NCBI RefSeq assembly: GCF_041154485.1
Contig: NZ_AP028670.1
Coordinates: 124,001 to 188,000 of the forward strand
DNA length: 64,000 nt
Direction: 5' to 3'
Origin: Variovorax sp. V93
GTDB lineage: Bacteria > Pseudomonadota > Gammaproteobacteria > Burkholderiales > Burkholderiaceae_C
The position numbers were made by a program, and so were the translations under genes. Below the pieces are notes generated by a model. It saw nothing but the letters and a program-made list of their open reading frames with translations, did not search any database and was not told where the DNA came from. This document shows positions 27,446 through 35,661 of this stretch, piece after piece; the first letter of the stretch is position 1; the number at the start of each line of letters is the position of its first letter.

Positions 27446-28296
27446 GCGGCGCTCCTCGTGCGCGGCAGCAGCCGATCGGTGTCGCCTTCGTATTCGGATT
27501 GCGAAAACTGGCCGCCCAGCGTCAGCTCGGCCGCGGCGAGCGCCGCGGCGCTGCCGGGCGTGGGCAGCGGATCGTCACGCAGCACCTGTTCGTCCCAGCC
27601 CTCGGAGCTGTCCTGCGGCACATAGCCCAGTGCGTAGGCCGTGGCGTTGTCGTAGTGGCGGCCCTCGGCGTCGGAAATGCCGTAGACGATGTCGAAGCCG
27701 ATGTCCGGATGCTCGATGCCGATGGCCACCAGCTGGCCCAGGTCGCGCCAGCTGAGCCAGCTGCCCAGGCGGCGCCGGTCGATCGGCCGCGTGTTGACAT
27801 TGCCGATGCGCACTGCCAGCACCTGCATGCCGTACTTGTAGGCGTACAGCGCGCCGAGGGACTCGCCGAAGGCCTTGCCCACGGCGTAGCGGCTGTCGGG
27901 CCGCAGGATGGCGGTGTCCCCCATGCGCGGTCCGTGCGGCGCGCGCGGGTGCAGGCCCACCACGTGGTGTGAGCTGGCGTAGACGACGCGGCGCACGCCG
28001 GCATCGCGCGCGGCATCGAACACGCTGATGCAACCCTCGACGCTGAGCTTGACCTGCTCGGGCCAGGGGGCGTCGGTGGTGCAGGCCGCCAAGTGCACGA
28101 CGGCGTCGCAGCCGCGCAGCTGCTGTGTCATGGCCGCCTGGTCGGTGATGTCGACGACGGCAGCTTCCTCATGGGCCGCGATGTCCTGGATCGGCTTGAT
28201 GTCCAGCGACAGCACGCGGTAGCCGCGCTTGAGCAGTTGCGCGCGCAGGCCGGTTCCGACCAGTCCTGCGGCGCCCGTGATGGCAATACGTTTCAT
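27442..28296 (-). CDS. Uronate dehydrogenase-like NAD-dependent SDR
   Basis: 284 residues from ATG 28296 (MKRIAITGAAGLVGTGL); a longer open frame upstream has no family features. It closely follows the pattern I recall for bacterial uronate dehydrogenase: an N-terminal TGAAGLVG Rossmann motif, the catalytic Ser in VVYASSHHVVGLHP, the YxxxK pair in PDSRYAVGKAFGE, and the tail WLSWRDLGQLVAIGIEHPDI then FDIVYGISDAEGRHYDN and ALGYVPQDSSE. Uronate dehydrogenase oxidises galacturonate or glucuronate to the aldarolactone. Overlap with the enolase-family gene supports a common pathway. Confidence 0.85.
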   Translation of the reverse strand: MKRIAITGAAGLVGTGLRAQLLKRGYRVLSLDIKPIQDIAAHEEAAVVDITDQAAMTQQLRGCDAVVHLAACTTDAPWPEQVKLSVEGCISVFDAARDAGVRRVVYASSHHVVGLHPRAPHGPRMGDTAILRPDSRYAVGKAFGESLGALYAYKYGMQVLAVRIGNVNTRPIDRRRLGSWLSWRDLGQLVAIGIEHPDIGFDIVYGISDAEGRHYDNATAYALGYVPQDSSEGWDEQVLRDDPLPTPGSAAALAAAELTLGGQFSQSEYEGDTDRLLPRTRSAA

Positions 28297-28430
28297 ACTT
28301 GAAAAGGTCTCGGTTGAGCCCGCGTCGCGGGGTGTCGCAATTGTCGAACGCAGCTGTCCATGCCGGAGAGCGCCGCGCACTCGGCTCCGCCAGCTGTACC
28401 AGATGGCGGGACGCACACGCCACCGTCCGC

Positions 28431-29243
28431 CTAACGCGCAGCTTGTGCTACCGCAGCGGGCAGGTCGATGCCTTGATTCTTCTTGAACACTGCAGCCAGT
28501 TTGCCATTGGCCATGTTGGTCCTCACCCATTGGTCGACCCATTCCTTGAGCCGCGCCTCGTTCTTGCGCATGCCGATGCCGTGCAGGTTGTTGCGCAGCA
28601 CGATCTTGGTCTCCAGCGCCTTCGCCGGATTGCGCTTGTTGACGGTCTCGTTGAGGGTGACCGATTGCGCGACGATGTCCACCTGGCCGCTCAGCACCGC
28701 GGTCAGCGTGGTCGCCTCGTCCTCGAAACGCACGATCTCCACGTCCTTCGGAGCGGCGGCGGTCAAGTCGGTGTCCATCGAGGTACCGCGCGCGACGCCG
28801 ACGCGTTTGCCGGAGAGATCGGCCATGGTCTTGATGGCCATGCCGCGCGGCGCAGAGACCGCGGTGGTCGTGCCCGAGTACGGCAGCGAGAAGTCGATGA
28901 CCTTCTGCCGCTCGGCGGTAATCGTCATCGCAGCCACCACGATGTCCGCCTTGTCAGTGATCAGCTGCGGAATGCGGTTGGCGCCATTGGTCGACACAAT
29001 CTCCAGCGTCACGCCGAGATCCTCAGCCAGCATCTTGGCAGTCTCGTATTCGGATCCGCTCATCTCGAGCTTGTCGTTCTTGAACGACCAGGGCGGAATG
29101 CTGGGGTCGAGCGCAATGCGGATCTTCTTGGCTTGCTGGATGCGTGCCAGTGTGTCGCTTTGCGCGTGGGCAGCTGTACTGCCAAATGCCAGCGTGCCTG
29201 CAAGGCAGGCGCTGACGATGGTGAAAGTGCGTCGGTCGATCAT
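28431..29243 (-). CDS. Polar-solute ABC transporter periplasmic binding protein (paralogue 4 of 4)
   Basis: 270 residues from ATG 29243, which has AGGAG nine bases upstream and gives a good signal peptide (MIDRRTFTIVSACLAGTLAF, cleaved near AHAQS). The mature protein parallels paralogue 2: RIALDPSIPPWSFKNDKLEM, GSEYETAKMLAEDLGVTLEI, DIVVAAMTITAERQKVIDFS. It is encoded on the opposite strand from the transporter and separated from it by two enzyme genes, upstream of uronate dehydrogenase. It may therefore be regulated with the sugar-acid enzymes while using the same permease. Confidence 0.9.
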   Translation of the reverse strand: MIDRRTFTIVSACLAGTLAFGSTAAHAQSDTLARIQQAKKIRIALDPSIPPWSFKNDKLEMSGSEYETAKMLAEDLGVTLEIVSTNGANRIPQLITDKADIVVAAMTITAERQKVIDFSLPYSGTTTAVSAPRGMAIKTMADLSGKRVGVARGTSMDTDLTAAAPKDVEIVRFEDEATTLTAVLSGQVDIVAQSVTLNETVNKRNPAKALETKIVLRNNLHGIGMRKNEARLKEWVDQWVRTNMANGKLAAVFKKNQGIDLPAAVAQAAR

Positions 29244-29393
29244 GGTGTCTCCTGTGGATGCGCGATCGGGGCGACTGACGACGCCCTGCGGCCCGCTGAT
29301 GCTAGGAGGCCCGCGCGGCCGCGGCGTACGGCCCCGCGGGCGCAATGGCCGAAAATCCCCACCCGCTGGGACGCGGCGGCGGTGGCGGCAGAC

Positions 29394-30590
29394 TCAGGGC
29401 TGCTTGCCGAACTCCTGCGTCTCGGTCGTCCACTTCAGTGCCTGCTCGCTCAGGCTGAAGCCCAGGCCCGGACGGTCCGACAGGTGCATGCGCCCGTCCT
29501 TCAGGTGCATCTGCTCGTTGAACATCGGGCCCAGCCATTCGAAGTGTTCGAGCCAGGGCTCGATCGGGTAGGCTGCGGCCAGGTGCAGGTGGATTTCCAT
29601 CGCGAAGTGTGGTGCCAGTTTGCGCCCCTTGAAAGCCGCCAGGTTCATGATCTGCAGGAAGGGCGTGATGCCGCCCACGCGCGGCGCGTCGGGCTGGATG
29701 AAGTCGCTGCCCTCGGCCATGATGAGCTGCGCGTGCTCGCCGAAACTGGTGAGCATCTCGCCGGTGGCGATGGCGGTGTCGAAACGCGCGGCGAGCTGGG
29801 CGTGACCCTCGAAGTCGTACGCGTCGAGCGGTTCCTCGATCCAGGTCAGGTCGAAGCCTTCGAACGCGCGGCAGGCACGCGTGGCCTTCTGCCGATCCCA
29901 TTGCTGGTTGGCATCGACCATCAGTGGGAACGAATCGCCGAGCAGCTTGCGCACTTCGCCCACGCGCTGGATGTCGATGGCCAGGTCGGGCTGGCCCACC
30001 TTGAGCTTGATGCCGCCGATGCCGCTCTCGCGCGAGATGGCCACGTTCCTGAGCACCTGGTCGAGCGGCGTGTGCAGGTAGCCGCCCGAGGTGTTGTAGC
30101 ACTGCACCGAGTCGCGCTCGGCGCCCAGCAGTTTGGCCAGCGGCAGTTTCGCGCGCTTGGCCTTCAAGTCCCACAGCGCGATGTCGAAGGGGGCGATGGC
30201 CTGCGTCGTGAGGCCGCTGCGGCCCATGCTTGCGCCGGCCCACAGCAGCTTGGTGAACAGGCGCGAGATGTCGTTCGGGTCTTCGCCGATCAGGTTCGGC
30301 GCGAGCTCCTTGGCATGCGCGTACATGCCGGGGCCGCCGGCGCGCTTGGAGTAGCCGAAGCCGATGCCTTCATGGCCGTCGCGCGTGCGGACCTCGGCAA
30401 AGATGAAGGCGATTTCGGTCAGCGGCTTCTGGCGACCGGTGAGCACCTTGGCATCGCTCACCGGCGTGGCCAGCGGCAGGTAGGTCAGCGAGAGCTTGAT
30501 CCAGTCGATGCGGTCGGCCGCATCGGCCGCGGTGCGCGCGCCTTCAGCCACCTTGGCATAGGAAACGATGTTGGATTCGACGGCTTTCAT
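29394..30590 (-). CDS. L-talarate/galactarate dehydratase
   Basis: 398 residues, the same length as the characterised Salmonella enzyme, and near-identical in long stretches as I recall it (e.g. PLATPVSDAKVLTGRQKPLT, LLWAGASMGRSG, GIGGIKLKVGQP). Catalytic set intact: K-x-K Lys-195/Lys-197, metal ligands Asp-226 (VDANQQW), Glu-252 (WIEEPLDAYD), Glu-278 (ATGEML) and His-328 (APHFAMEIH). It dehydrates galactarate or L-talarate to 5-keto-4-deoxyglucarate, which leads to 2,5-dioxovalerate and 2-oxoglutarate. It is co-oriented with the Bug gene upstream and the LacI-type regulator is divergent. Confidence 0.92.
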   Translation of the reverse strand: MKAVESNIVSYAKVAEGARTAADAADRIDWIKLSLTYLPLATPVSDAKVLTGRQKPLTEIAFIFAEVRTRDGHEGIGFGYSKRAGGPGMYAHAKELAPNLIGEDPNDISRLFTKLLWAGASMGRSGLTTQAIAPFDIALWDLKAKRAKLPLAKLLGAERDSVQCYNTSGGYLHTPLDQVLRNVAISRESGIGGIKLKVGQPDLAIDIQRVGEVRKLLGDSFPLMVDANQQWDRQKATRACRAFEGFDLTWIEEPLDAYDFEGHAQLAARFDTAIATGEMLTSFGEHAQLIMAEGSDFIQPDAPRVGGITPFLQIMNLAAFKGRKLAPHFAMEIHLHLAAAYPIEPWLEHFEWLGPMFNEQMHLKDGRMHLSDRPGLGFSLSEQALKWTTETQEFGKQP

Positions 30591-30641
30591 ACGGTCACTT
30601 TCGGAAATGGGAACAAGGAAGAAAAGGGAAAGGCGCGAGGT

Positions 30642-31610
30642 TCATTCGAGCTTGATGCCGGCCTTCTGCACCACCTGCGTCCAGCGCGCGGTCTCGTCCT
30701 GCACGAAGCGTGTGTAGTCGACCGAGCGCGAGGCCACCACCACGAAGCCATTGGCTTCCAGCTTGGCACGCACGGCCGAGTCTGCAAAGCCCTTGACCAT
30801 GGCGGCTTCGAGCTTGTCGACGACGGCCTTCGGCGTGCCCTTGGGCGCCGACAGGCCGGTCCACGACACGGCGCTGAAACCGGGGTAGCCCGACTCGGCC
30901 ACCGTGGGCACGTCGGGGAACAGCGGGTTGCGCTGCGCGCTGGTGACGGCCAAGGCGCGCAGCTTGCCGGCCTTGATGTGCGGCAGCACCGAATCCTGGT
31001 TGGTGAACATGCCGGGGATCTGGTCGGCCAGCACGTCGTTGAGCGCGGGTGCGCTGCCCTTGTACGGAATGCCCACCATGTCGAGCCCCGCCACCTGCTT
31101 GAGGTACTCGGTGGTGACGTGGCCGGACGAGGCGTTGACCTGCCCGTAGCTGAACTTGCCCGGGTTGGCCTTGACCCATGCGATGAACTCCTTGAAGTTC
31201 TTCGCCGGGAACGATGGGTTCACCACCAGCACGTTGGGCCCGGCCGCAAGCTGCGACACGTGGACGAAGTCGCGGTTCGAGTCGTACGGCGGCCTGGGCG
31301 AGAAGCCGTGGATGATCGCGTTGCTGCCGATGCCCGACAGCAGCAGCGTGTAGCCGTCGCCCGGCGCCTTGGCCGCCTGCTCGGTGCCGATGGCGCCGCC
31401 CGCCCCGCCCTTGTTGTCGACGATGAACGGCTGCTTGAGCTGCCGCCCGAGCACCTCGGCAATCAGTCGGCCCATGATGTCGCTGGTGCCGCCCGCGGGG
31501 AACGGCACGATGAGCTTCACCGGGCGCGATGGGTAGTCATCCTGGGCGTGGGCTGCGCCGGCCAGCAGGCCGGCGACGGCCAGGGCGGCAAGAAGGGTTC
31601 TGCGGAACAT
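30642..31610 (-). CDS. Bug-family periplasmic solute-binding protein
   Basis: 322 residues from ATG 31610, preceded by AGGAGACAA (complement of 31616-31624); the longer frame to 31712 has no signal peptide. Signal sequence MFRRTLLAALAVAGLLAGAA with AHAQD cleavage, then YPSRPVKLIVPFPAGGTSDI and FIVDNKGGAGGAIGTEQAAK. First gene of the unit that continues into galactarate dehydratase (51 bases downstream), so galactarate, talarate or another aldarate is a plausible ligand. No membrane partner in the window. Confidence 0.92.
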   Translation of the reverse strand: MFRRTLLAALAVAGLLAGAAHAQDDYPSRPVKLIVPFPAGGTSDIMGRLIAEVLGRQLKQPFIVDNKGGAGGAIGTEQAAKAPGDGYTLLLSGIGSNAIIHGFSPRPPYDSNRDFVHVSQLAAGPNVLVVNPSFPAKNFKEFIAWVKANPGKFSYGQVNASSGHVTTEYLKQVAGLDMVGIPYKGSAPALNDVLADQIPGMFTNQDSVLPHIKAGKLRALAVTSAQRNPLFPDVPTVAESGYPGFSAVSWTGLSAPKGTPKAVVDKLEAAMVKGFADSAVRAKLEANGFVVVASRSVDYTRFVQDETARWTQVVQKAGIKLE

Positions 31611-31657
31611 ATGGGTTGTCTCCTGTGCGCTGGGTTCGCTTGTTGGATGCTTGTTTA

Positions 31658-31776
31658 TGGAAGCGCTTTCATTTTGGCTTTCACAAGAGCTTTTACAACC
31701 CTTGTCGATCACCCCTCATTCAGAATAGTCCCACAGCATGGGACGCGGCGGACCGAGCTGATAGCGCTTTCATTTC
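31658..31776. promoter_or_regulatory. Pair of LacI/GntR-type operator candidates
   Basis: Between the divergent Bug and lacI genes there are two copies of AGCGCTTTCATTT: one in TGGAAGCGCTTTCATTT from 31658 and one in GATAGCGCTTTCATTT from 31760. The AGCGCT centres (31662-31667 and 31763-31768) are 101 bases apart. AAGCGCTT-centred palindromes are characteristic of LacI-family sites. Two sites about a hundred bases apart could allow looping. Confidence 0.6.
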
Positions 31777-31823
31777 AAGAAGTTTCTACTGCCTCACAAG
31801 GCTATGATCGACGGCGTTTCGCC

Positions 31824-32867
31824 ATGCCCGTTCCCAAGACCCACATTTCTGAAGAGACCTCGCCACCTGGCACCGCCCGCATGAGCGACGTGGCGCGCGA
31901 AGCCGGCGTGTCGCTGGTCACCGTCTCGCGCGCCATCAACACCCCCGACAAGCTCGCACCCGACACGCTGGCCGCCGTGCGCGCGGCCATCGAGCGGCTG
32001 GGCTACGTGCCCAACCTCATGGCGGGAAGTCTGGCGTCAAACCGCTCTCGCATCGTGGCGGCGATCGTGCCGACCATTTCAAATCTCGTGTTCTCCGAGA
32101 CCCTTGAGGCGCTCGCGCAGACGCTGGCCGACGGGGGTTACCAACTGCTGTTGGGCCAGAGTGCATACCGTCCCGGCGACGAAGCCGCGCTGGTCGACAC
32201 CTTTCTCGGCCGCCGCGTCGACGGGCTGGTGCTCACCGGCATCGCGCAACCGAGCGCGTTGCGGCTCAAGCTGCGCCGCGCGGGCGTGCCTGTAGTGCAG
32301 ACCTGGGACCTGCCCGCCGCAGGTGACGAGGCGCCGATCGACATGCTGGTCGGGTTCTCGAACGTCGATGCGGGACGCGCTGCCGCCAGGCACCTGCTCG
32401 CGCGCGGGCATCGCGCGCTGGCTTTCATCGGCGCCGAGGAAGAGCGTTCGCGCCTGCGGCTCGAAGGCTTCCGCGCGGAGGCCGCCGCGCAGGGCGCGGG
32501 TGAAGTGCCGGCTGAACTGATCCGCCCGCCGGTGCAGATCGACGATGCCGGACCACGGCTCGCGCAGCTGCTCGCGCGGCGCCCTGACATCACCGCCGTG
32601 TTCTGCAACAACGACCTGCTGGCTGCCGGCCTGCTCTTCGAATGCCAGCAGCGCGGCTGGAACGTGCCGGGCCGCATCGCGGTGATGGGCTTCGGCGACA
32701 TGCCGATCGCCCGAGCCGCGTCACCGCGCCTGTCCACAGTGCGCATCCGCCGTGCCGAGATGGGCGAGCGCGCGGGCCAGATGCTGCTCGCGCGTCTGGC
32801 CGGTGCAGACCCTGGCGCGCGGCTGGTAAACATCGGCTTCGAAGTGATCGTACGCAGCAGCACGTGA
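31824..32867 (+). CDS. LacI-family transcriptional repressor (GntR/gluconate-type)
   Basis: 347 residues from ATG 31824. The LacI helix-turn-helix with hinge occupies residues 20-75 (MSDVAREAGVSLVTVSRAIN, LGYVPNLMAGSLASNRS). The periplasmic-binding-like effector domain follows (IVAAIVPTISNLVFSETLEA, DGLVLTG, RGHRALAFIGAEEERS, AVFCNNDLLAAGLLFE, VMGFGDMPIARAASPRLSTV). The latter features are closest to the gluconate-repressor GntR branch of LacI proteins, fitting a sugar-acid inducer. It is divergent from the Bug/galactarate-dehydratase unit with two operator-like sites between. A much longer stop-free frame upstream is not part of the gene. Confidence 0.92.
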   Translation: MPVPKTHISEETSPPGTARMSDVAREAGVSLVTVSRAINTPDKLAPDTLAAVRAAIERLGYVPNLMAGSLASNRSRIVAAIVPTISNLVFSETLEALAQTLADGGYQLLLGQSAYRPGDEAALVDTFLGRRVDGLVLTGIAQPSALRLKLRRAGVPVVQTWDLPAAGDEAPIDMLVGFSNVDAGRAAARHLLARGHRALAFIGAEEERSRLRLEGFRAEAAAQGAGEVPAELIRPPVQIDDAGPRLAQLLARRPDITAVFCNNDLLAAGLLFECQQRGWNVPGRIAVMGFGDMPIARAASPRLSTVRIRRAEMGERAGQMLLARLAGADPGARLVNIGFEVIVRSST

Positions 32868-32928
32868 AGTGACCGATGGATGGCCCCCCGGAACCCCGGG
32901 GCGTCAAGGCGCCTGGTGATCATCCCTT

Positions 32929-32958
32929 CTTGCGCGGGGACATGAGTTTCCGCGCAAG
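32929..32958. terminator. 9-bp hairpin between convergent lacI and lysR genes
   Basis: CTTGCGCGG (32929-32937), a 12-base loop, and CCGCGCAAG (32950-32958), located between the lacI stop at 32867 and the end of the minus-strand lysR at 33000. No U-tract. Probably a bidirectional terminator. A second GC-rich inverted segment (GCCCC/GGGGC, about 32883-32902) lies just upstream. Confidence 0.5.
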
Positions 32959-32999
32959 GTCCTGTTTCCGCAGGCCCTTCGTCCGCGTGCTGCCGGCCG

Positions 33000-33905
33000 T
33001 CAGCGTCCCTTGTCCTTGAAGAGACCGACGAAGAGGTTTCGGATCCATTGGAGCGCAGGGTCTGACTCGAAGCGGCGGCTCCAGTGCATCGACACGGTGA
33101 AGGTGCTGCGGGGAAGTTCGGCCGGAAGCAGTGCATAACGCTTGGCATCGATGAACCGGCGTGCGATTTCTTCCGGCATCACCACGGCGAGGTCGGTGCG
33201 TTCGATGATGGCCGGCAATGCAAGAAAGTGCGCGGAGGTCAGCACCAACCTGCCGTCCAGCCCGAGCTGCTGCAGGATACGGAAGGTCTCCGAATGCGAT
33301 CGCACGGCCACGTACTCCAGCCGCCGCAAGTCCTGGATGGTCGTATGCCCCTTCTTGGCCTTGGCCATGGGATGCCCCGCCCGGACCACCACTGCATAGC
33401 GGTCGCGCAGCAACTCGACACGCTCCGTTCCGCTGACCGAGGGCAGGAAGCCAAGCGCGAAATGAATAGCACCGGTTTCCAGGGCATCGGCGATCTCCGC
33501 GTGCGGCAGCGGGGTCGTGTGCACCCGCACGCCGGGTGCCTGGCGGTGCAAGGCCGAGATCAATTCCGGCAATAGCCTCGCCTCCCCGATGTCGTTCATG
33601 TGCATTCGAACGGTCATGCGCGAGTGCGAAGGATCGAAGCTGTCTTCGTCTCGCAACACCTCTTGAATGGCGGCCACGGCCGGCTGCACCACGCTGGCCA
33701 GCCGTTCCGCCCGCAGGGTCGGCCGCATGCGTCCGTTGGCGCGCACGAACAGCGCGTCGCCCAGCGCAAGCCGCAATCGCGTCAACCCCTGGCTGGCCGC
33801 CGGCTGGGACAGCCCCAGCGCATCGGCCGCAAGGCTGACGCTGCCCAAGCGATACACCGCTTCGAACAGGCGAAGCAGATTCATGTCCAGCTTTTCACTA
33901 TGCAT
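33000..33905 (-). CDS. LysR-family transcriptional regulator of the adjacent aromatic operon
   Basis: 301 residues. N-terminal helix-turn-helix (LDMNLLRLFEAVYRLGSVSL, LGLSQPAASQGLTRLRLALG) of the NodD/DntR-like branch; the effector half contains HMNDIGEARLLPELISALHR. It is divergent from the benzoylformate decarboxylase operon, with the short promoter region between them. Start codon is ATG 33905, alternatively the Met at 33884 (MNLLRLFE). The first lies inside a palindrome that may be its own binding site. Confidence 0.9.
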   Translation of the reverse strand: MHSEKLDMNLLRLFEAVYRLGSVSLAADALGLSQPAASQGLTRLRLALGDALFVRANGRMRPTLRAERLASVVQPAVAAIQEVLRDEDSFDPSHSRMTVRMHMNDIGEARLLPELISALHRQAPGVRVHTTPLPHAEIADALETGAIHFALGFLPSVSGTERVELLRDRYAVVVRAGHPMAKAKKGHTTIQDLRRLEYVAVRSHSETFRILQQLGLDGRLVLTSAHFLALPAIIERTDLAVVMPEEIARRFIDAKRYALLPAELPRSTFTVSMHWSRRFESDPALQWIRNLFVGLFKDKGR

Positions 33906-33909
33906 AGTG
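33896..33909. promoter_or_regulatory. 14-bp perfect palindrome overlapping the lysR start codon
   Basis: CACTATGCATAGTG is fully symmetric and contains the ATG of the minus-strand lysR gene (CAT at 33903-33905). It sits about 80 bases upstream of the decarboxylase start codon at 33992. A bound regulator there would block its own gene and be well placed to act on the divergent operon. Confidence 0.5.
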
Positions 33910-33991
33910 CTTATTTTCTTCTAGATGTTTCATTGTATTGATGAATAAACCACCAGCGGCAAAACTGCGGCATTCATCAAAAGGAGCATTC

Positions 33992-35620
33992 ATGGATCAA
34001 CGCGTCGAGCCGCTTGAGCAAGAGCCACTCGCAGTGGGCCGCACCCTGTCCGTGCGGGACGCCGTCTACAAGCTGCTGCGCGCATTCGGCATGACGCGCG
34101 TGTTCGGGAACCCCGGGTCGACCGAGCTGCCGCTGTTCATCGACTTTCCGGACGATTTCCACTATGTGCTCGGCCTGCAGGAGTCGGTGGTCGTGGGCAT
34201 GGCCGACGGGTATGCCCAGGCCACGCACAACGCGGCGTTCGTGAATCTGCACTCCGCCGCCGGCGTCGGCCATGCAATGGGCAACATCTTCACGGCCTAT
34301 CGCAACCGCACGCCGCTGGTGATCACGGCCGGCCAGCAGGCGCGTTCGATCCTGCCCTTCGAGCCCTTCCTGGGATCCACGCAGGCGGCCGAGTTGCCGA
34401 GGCCTTATGTGAAGTGGAGTGTGGAGCCGGCGCGGGCCGAAGACGTCCCGCTGGCGATCGCGCGTGCCTACTACATCGCGATGACGCCGCCGCGCGGTCC
34501 GGTCCTGGTCTCGATCCCATCGGACGATTGGGACGTCCAGACCCTGCCGGTCGATGCGCGAGAGGTCAGCCGCCACCTGCGCCCGGACCCGGACCTTCTC
34601 GCGCGCATCGCCAAGGCGATCGACGGCGCCCGCTCACCGGCCTTCGTGGTCGGTGCCGCGGTCGATCGCGACGAAGCCTGGAACGAGGCGGTGCAGTTGG
34701 CCGAGCGGCACAACGCGCGCGTGTATGTCGCGCCCATGTCGGGCCGATGCAGCTTCCCGGAGGACCACCCGCTGTGGGGCGGCTTCCTGCCTCCGATGCG
34801 CGAGCGCATCGTCGAGCGGCTCGCCGGACACGACCTGGTGTTTGCGCTCGGTGCGCCGGCGTTCACCTACCACGTCCCGGGCCAGGGGCCGCATCTCCCG
34901 GAAGGAACCGAGCTCGTGCAGCTGACGGACGATCCTCAGGTCGCGGCCTGGGCGCCGACAGGAACCTCGGTGGTCGGCAGCATTCGCCTCGGCTTGCTCG
35001 ACCTGCTAGAACAGAGCCAGCCGCGAGATCGCGCGGCACCACCGCCTCATCCACGGCCGCCGCGCGTTGCAGAACCATCGCCTGGCGAACGCCTGCCGGT
35101 GCCGTGGGTTCTGCAGACGCTGGCCGATGTGCGCGCGCGCGACAGCATCGTGGTCGAGGAAGCACCCAGCGCACGGCCGGTCATGCATGCGCACCTGCCT
35201 ATCCTCGCGTCGGAGACCTTCTACACCATGTGCAGCGGCGGCCTGGGCTACGGACTCCCCGCGGCCGTGGGCGTGGCGCTGGGCAAGCCCGGCGCACGGG
35301 TCATTGCACTGATCGGCGACGGCTCGGCCATGTACGCGATCCAGGCGCTGTGGAGTGCGGCGCAGCTGGCGCTGCCGGTCACGGTCGTGATCCTGAAGAA
35401 CCGCCGCTACGCGGCGCTCTACGAGTTCGCCCGCATCTTCGGCTACCGGCCCGACGAGCATGTTCCGGGCACCGACCTGCCAGATCTCGATTTTGTTGCG
35501 CTGGCCGGCGCGCAAGGCATGAAGGCGCTGCGCGTCGAGACGGCCGAGCAGTTGCGCCCGGCCTTGCACCAGGCCCTTCAATCGGCTGCACCGATGCTGG
35601 TCGAGGTCGAAGTGGCCTGA
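33992..35620 (+). CDS. mdlC: Benzoylformate decarboxylase, thiamine-diphosphate dependent
   Basis: 542 residues from ATG 33992, preceded by AAAAGGAG; a longer frame from 33938 lacks an RBS. The four catalytic residues known for Pseudomonas benzoylformate decarboxylase (Ser-26, Glu-47, His-70, His-281) align by context with Ser-43 (NPGSTELP), Glu-64 (LQESVVVGMA), His-87 (NLHSAAGVG) and His-294 (GAPAFTYH). The C-terminal ThDP/Mg motif is GDGSAMYAIQALWSAAQLAL with VVILKN. It converts phenylglyoxylates to aromatic aldehydes and CO2, which the next gene's product would oxidise. The exact ring substitution of its substrate is unknown; the downstream genes suggest a hydroxylated ring. Confidence 0.92.
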   Translation: MDQRVEPLEQEPLAVGRTLSVRDAVYKLLRAFGMTRVFGNPGSTELPLFIDFPDDFHYVLGLQESVVVGMADGYAQATHNAAFVNLHSAAGVGHAMGNIFTAYRNRTPLVITAGQQARSILPFEPFLGSTQAAELPRPYVKWSVEPARAEDVPLAIARAYYIAMTPPRGPVLVSIPSDDWDVQTLPVDAREVSRHLRPDPDLLARIAKAIDGARSPAFVVGAAVDRDEAWNEAVQLAERHNARVYVAPMSGRCSFPEDHPLWGGFLPPMRERIVERLAGHDLVFALGAPAFTYHVPGQGPHLPEGTELVQLTDDPQVAAWAPTGTSVVGSIRLGLLDLLEQSQPRDRAAPPPHPRPPRVAEPSPGERLPVPWVLQTLADVRARDSIVVEEAPSARPVMHAHLPILASETFYTMCSGGLGYGLPAAVGVALGKPGARVIALIGDGSAMYAIQALWSAAQLALPVTVVILKNRRYAALYEFARIFGYRPDEHVPGTDLPDLDFVALAGAQGMKALRVETAEQLRPALHQALQSAAPMLVEVEVA

Positions 35621-35661
35621 CAGTTTTTCGCTTTCTTTCAAACCTACAAGGAGACAAGACA

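Noticed and set aside
26359..27625. Plus-strand open frame continuing past the binding-protein region into the enolase-family gene
   Set aside because: Composition is that of an antisense shadow; the minus-strand gene there has intact metal-binding and catalytic residues.
28299..31823. A very long stop-free frame (over 1,500 codons in total with the lacI gene) on the plus strand across this region
   Set aside because: It is antisense to four well-supported minus-strand genes, has no protein-family features before residue about 1,176, and arises from high GC with few stop codons. Only the last 347 codons are the real lacI gene.
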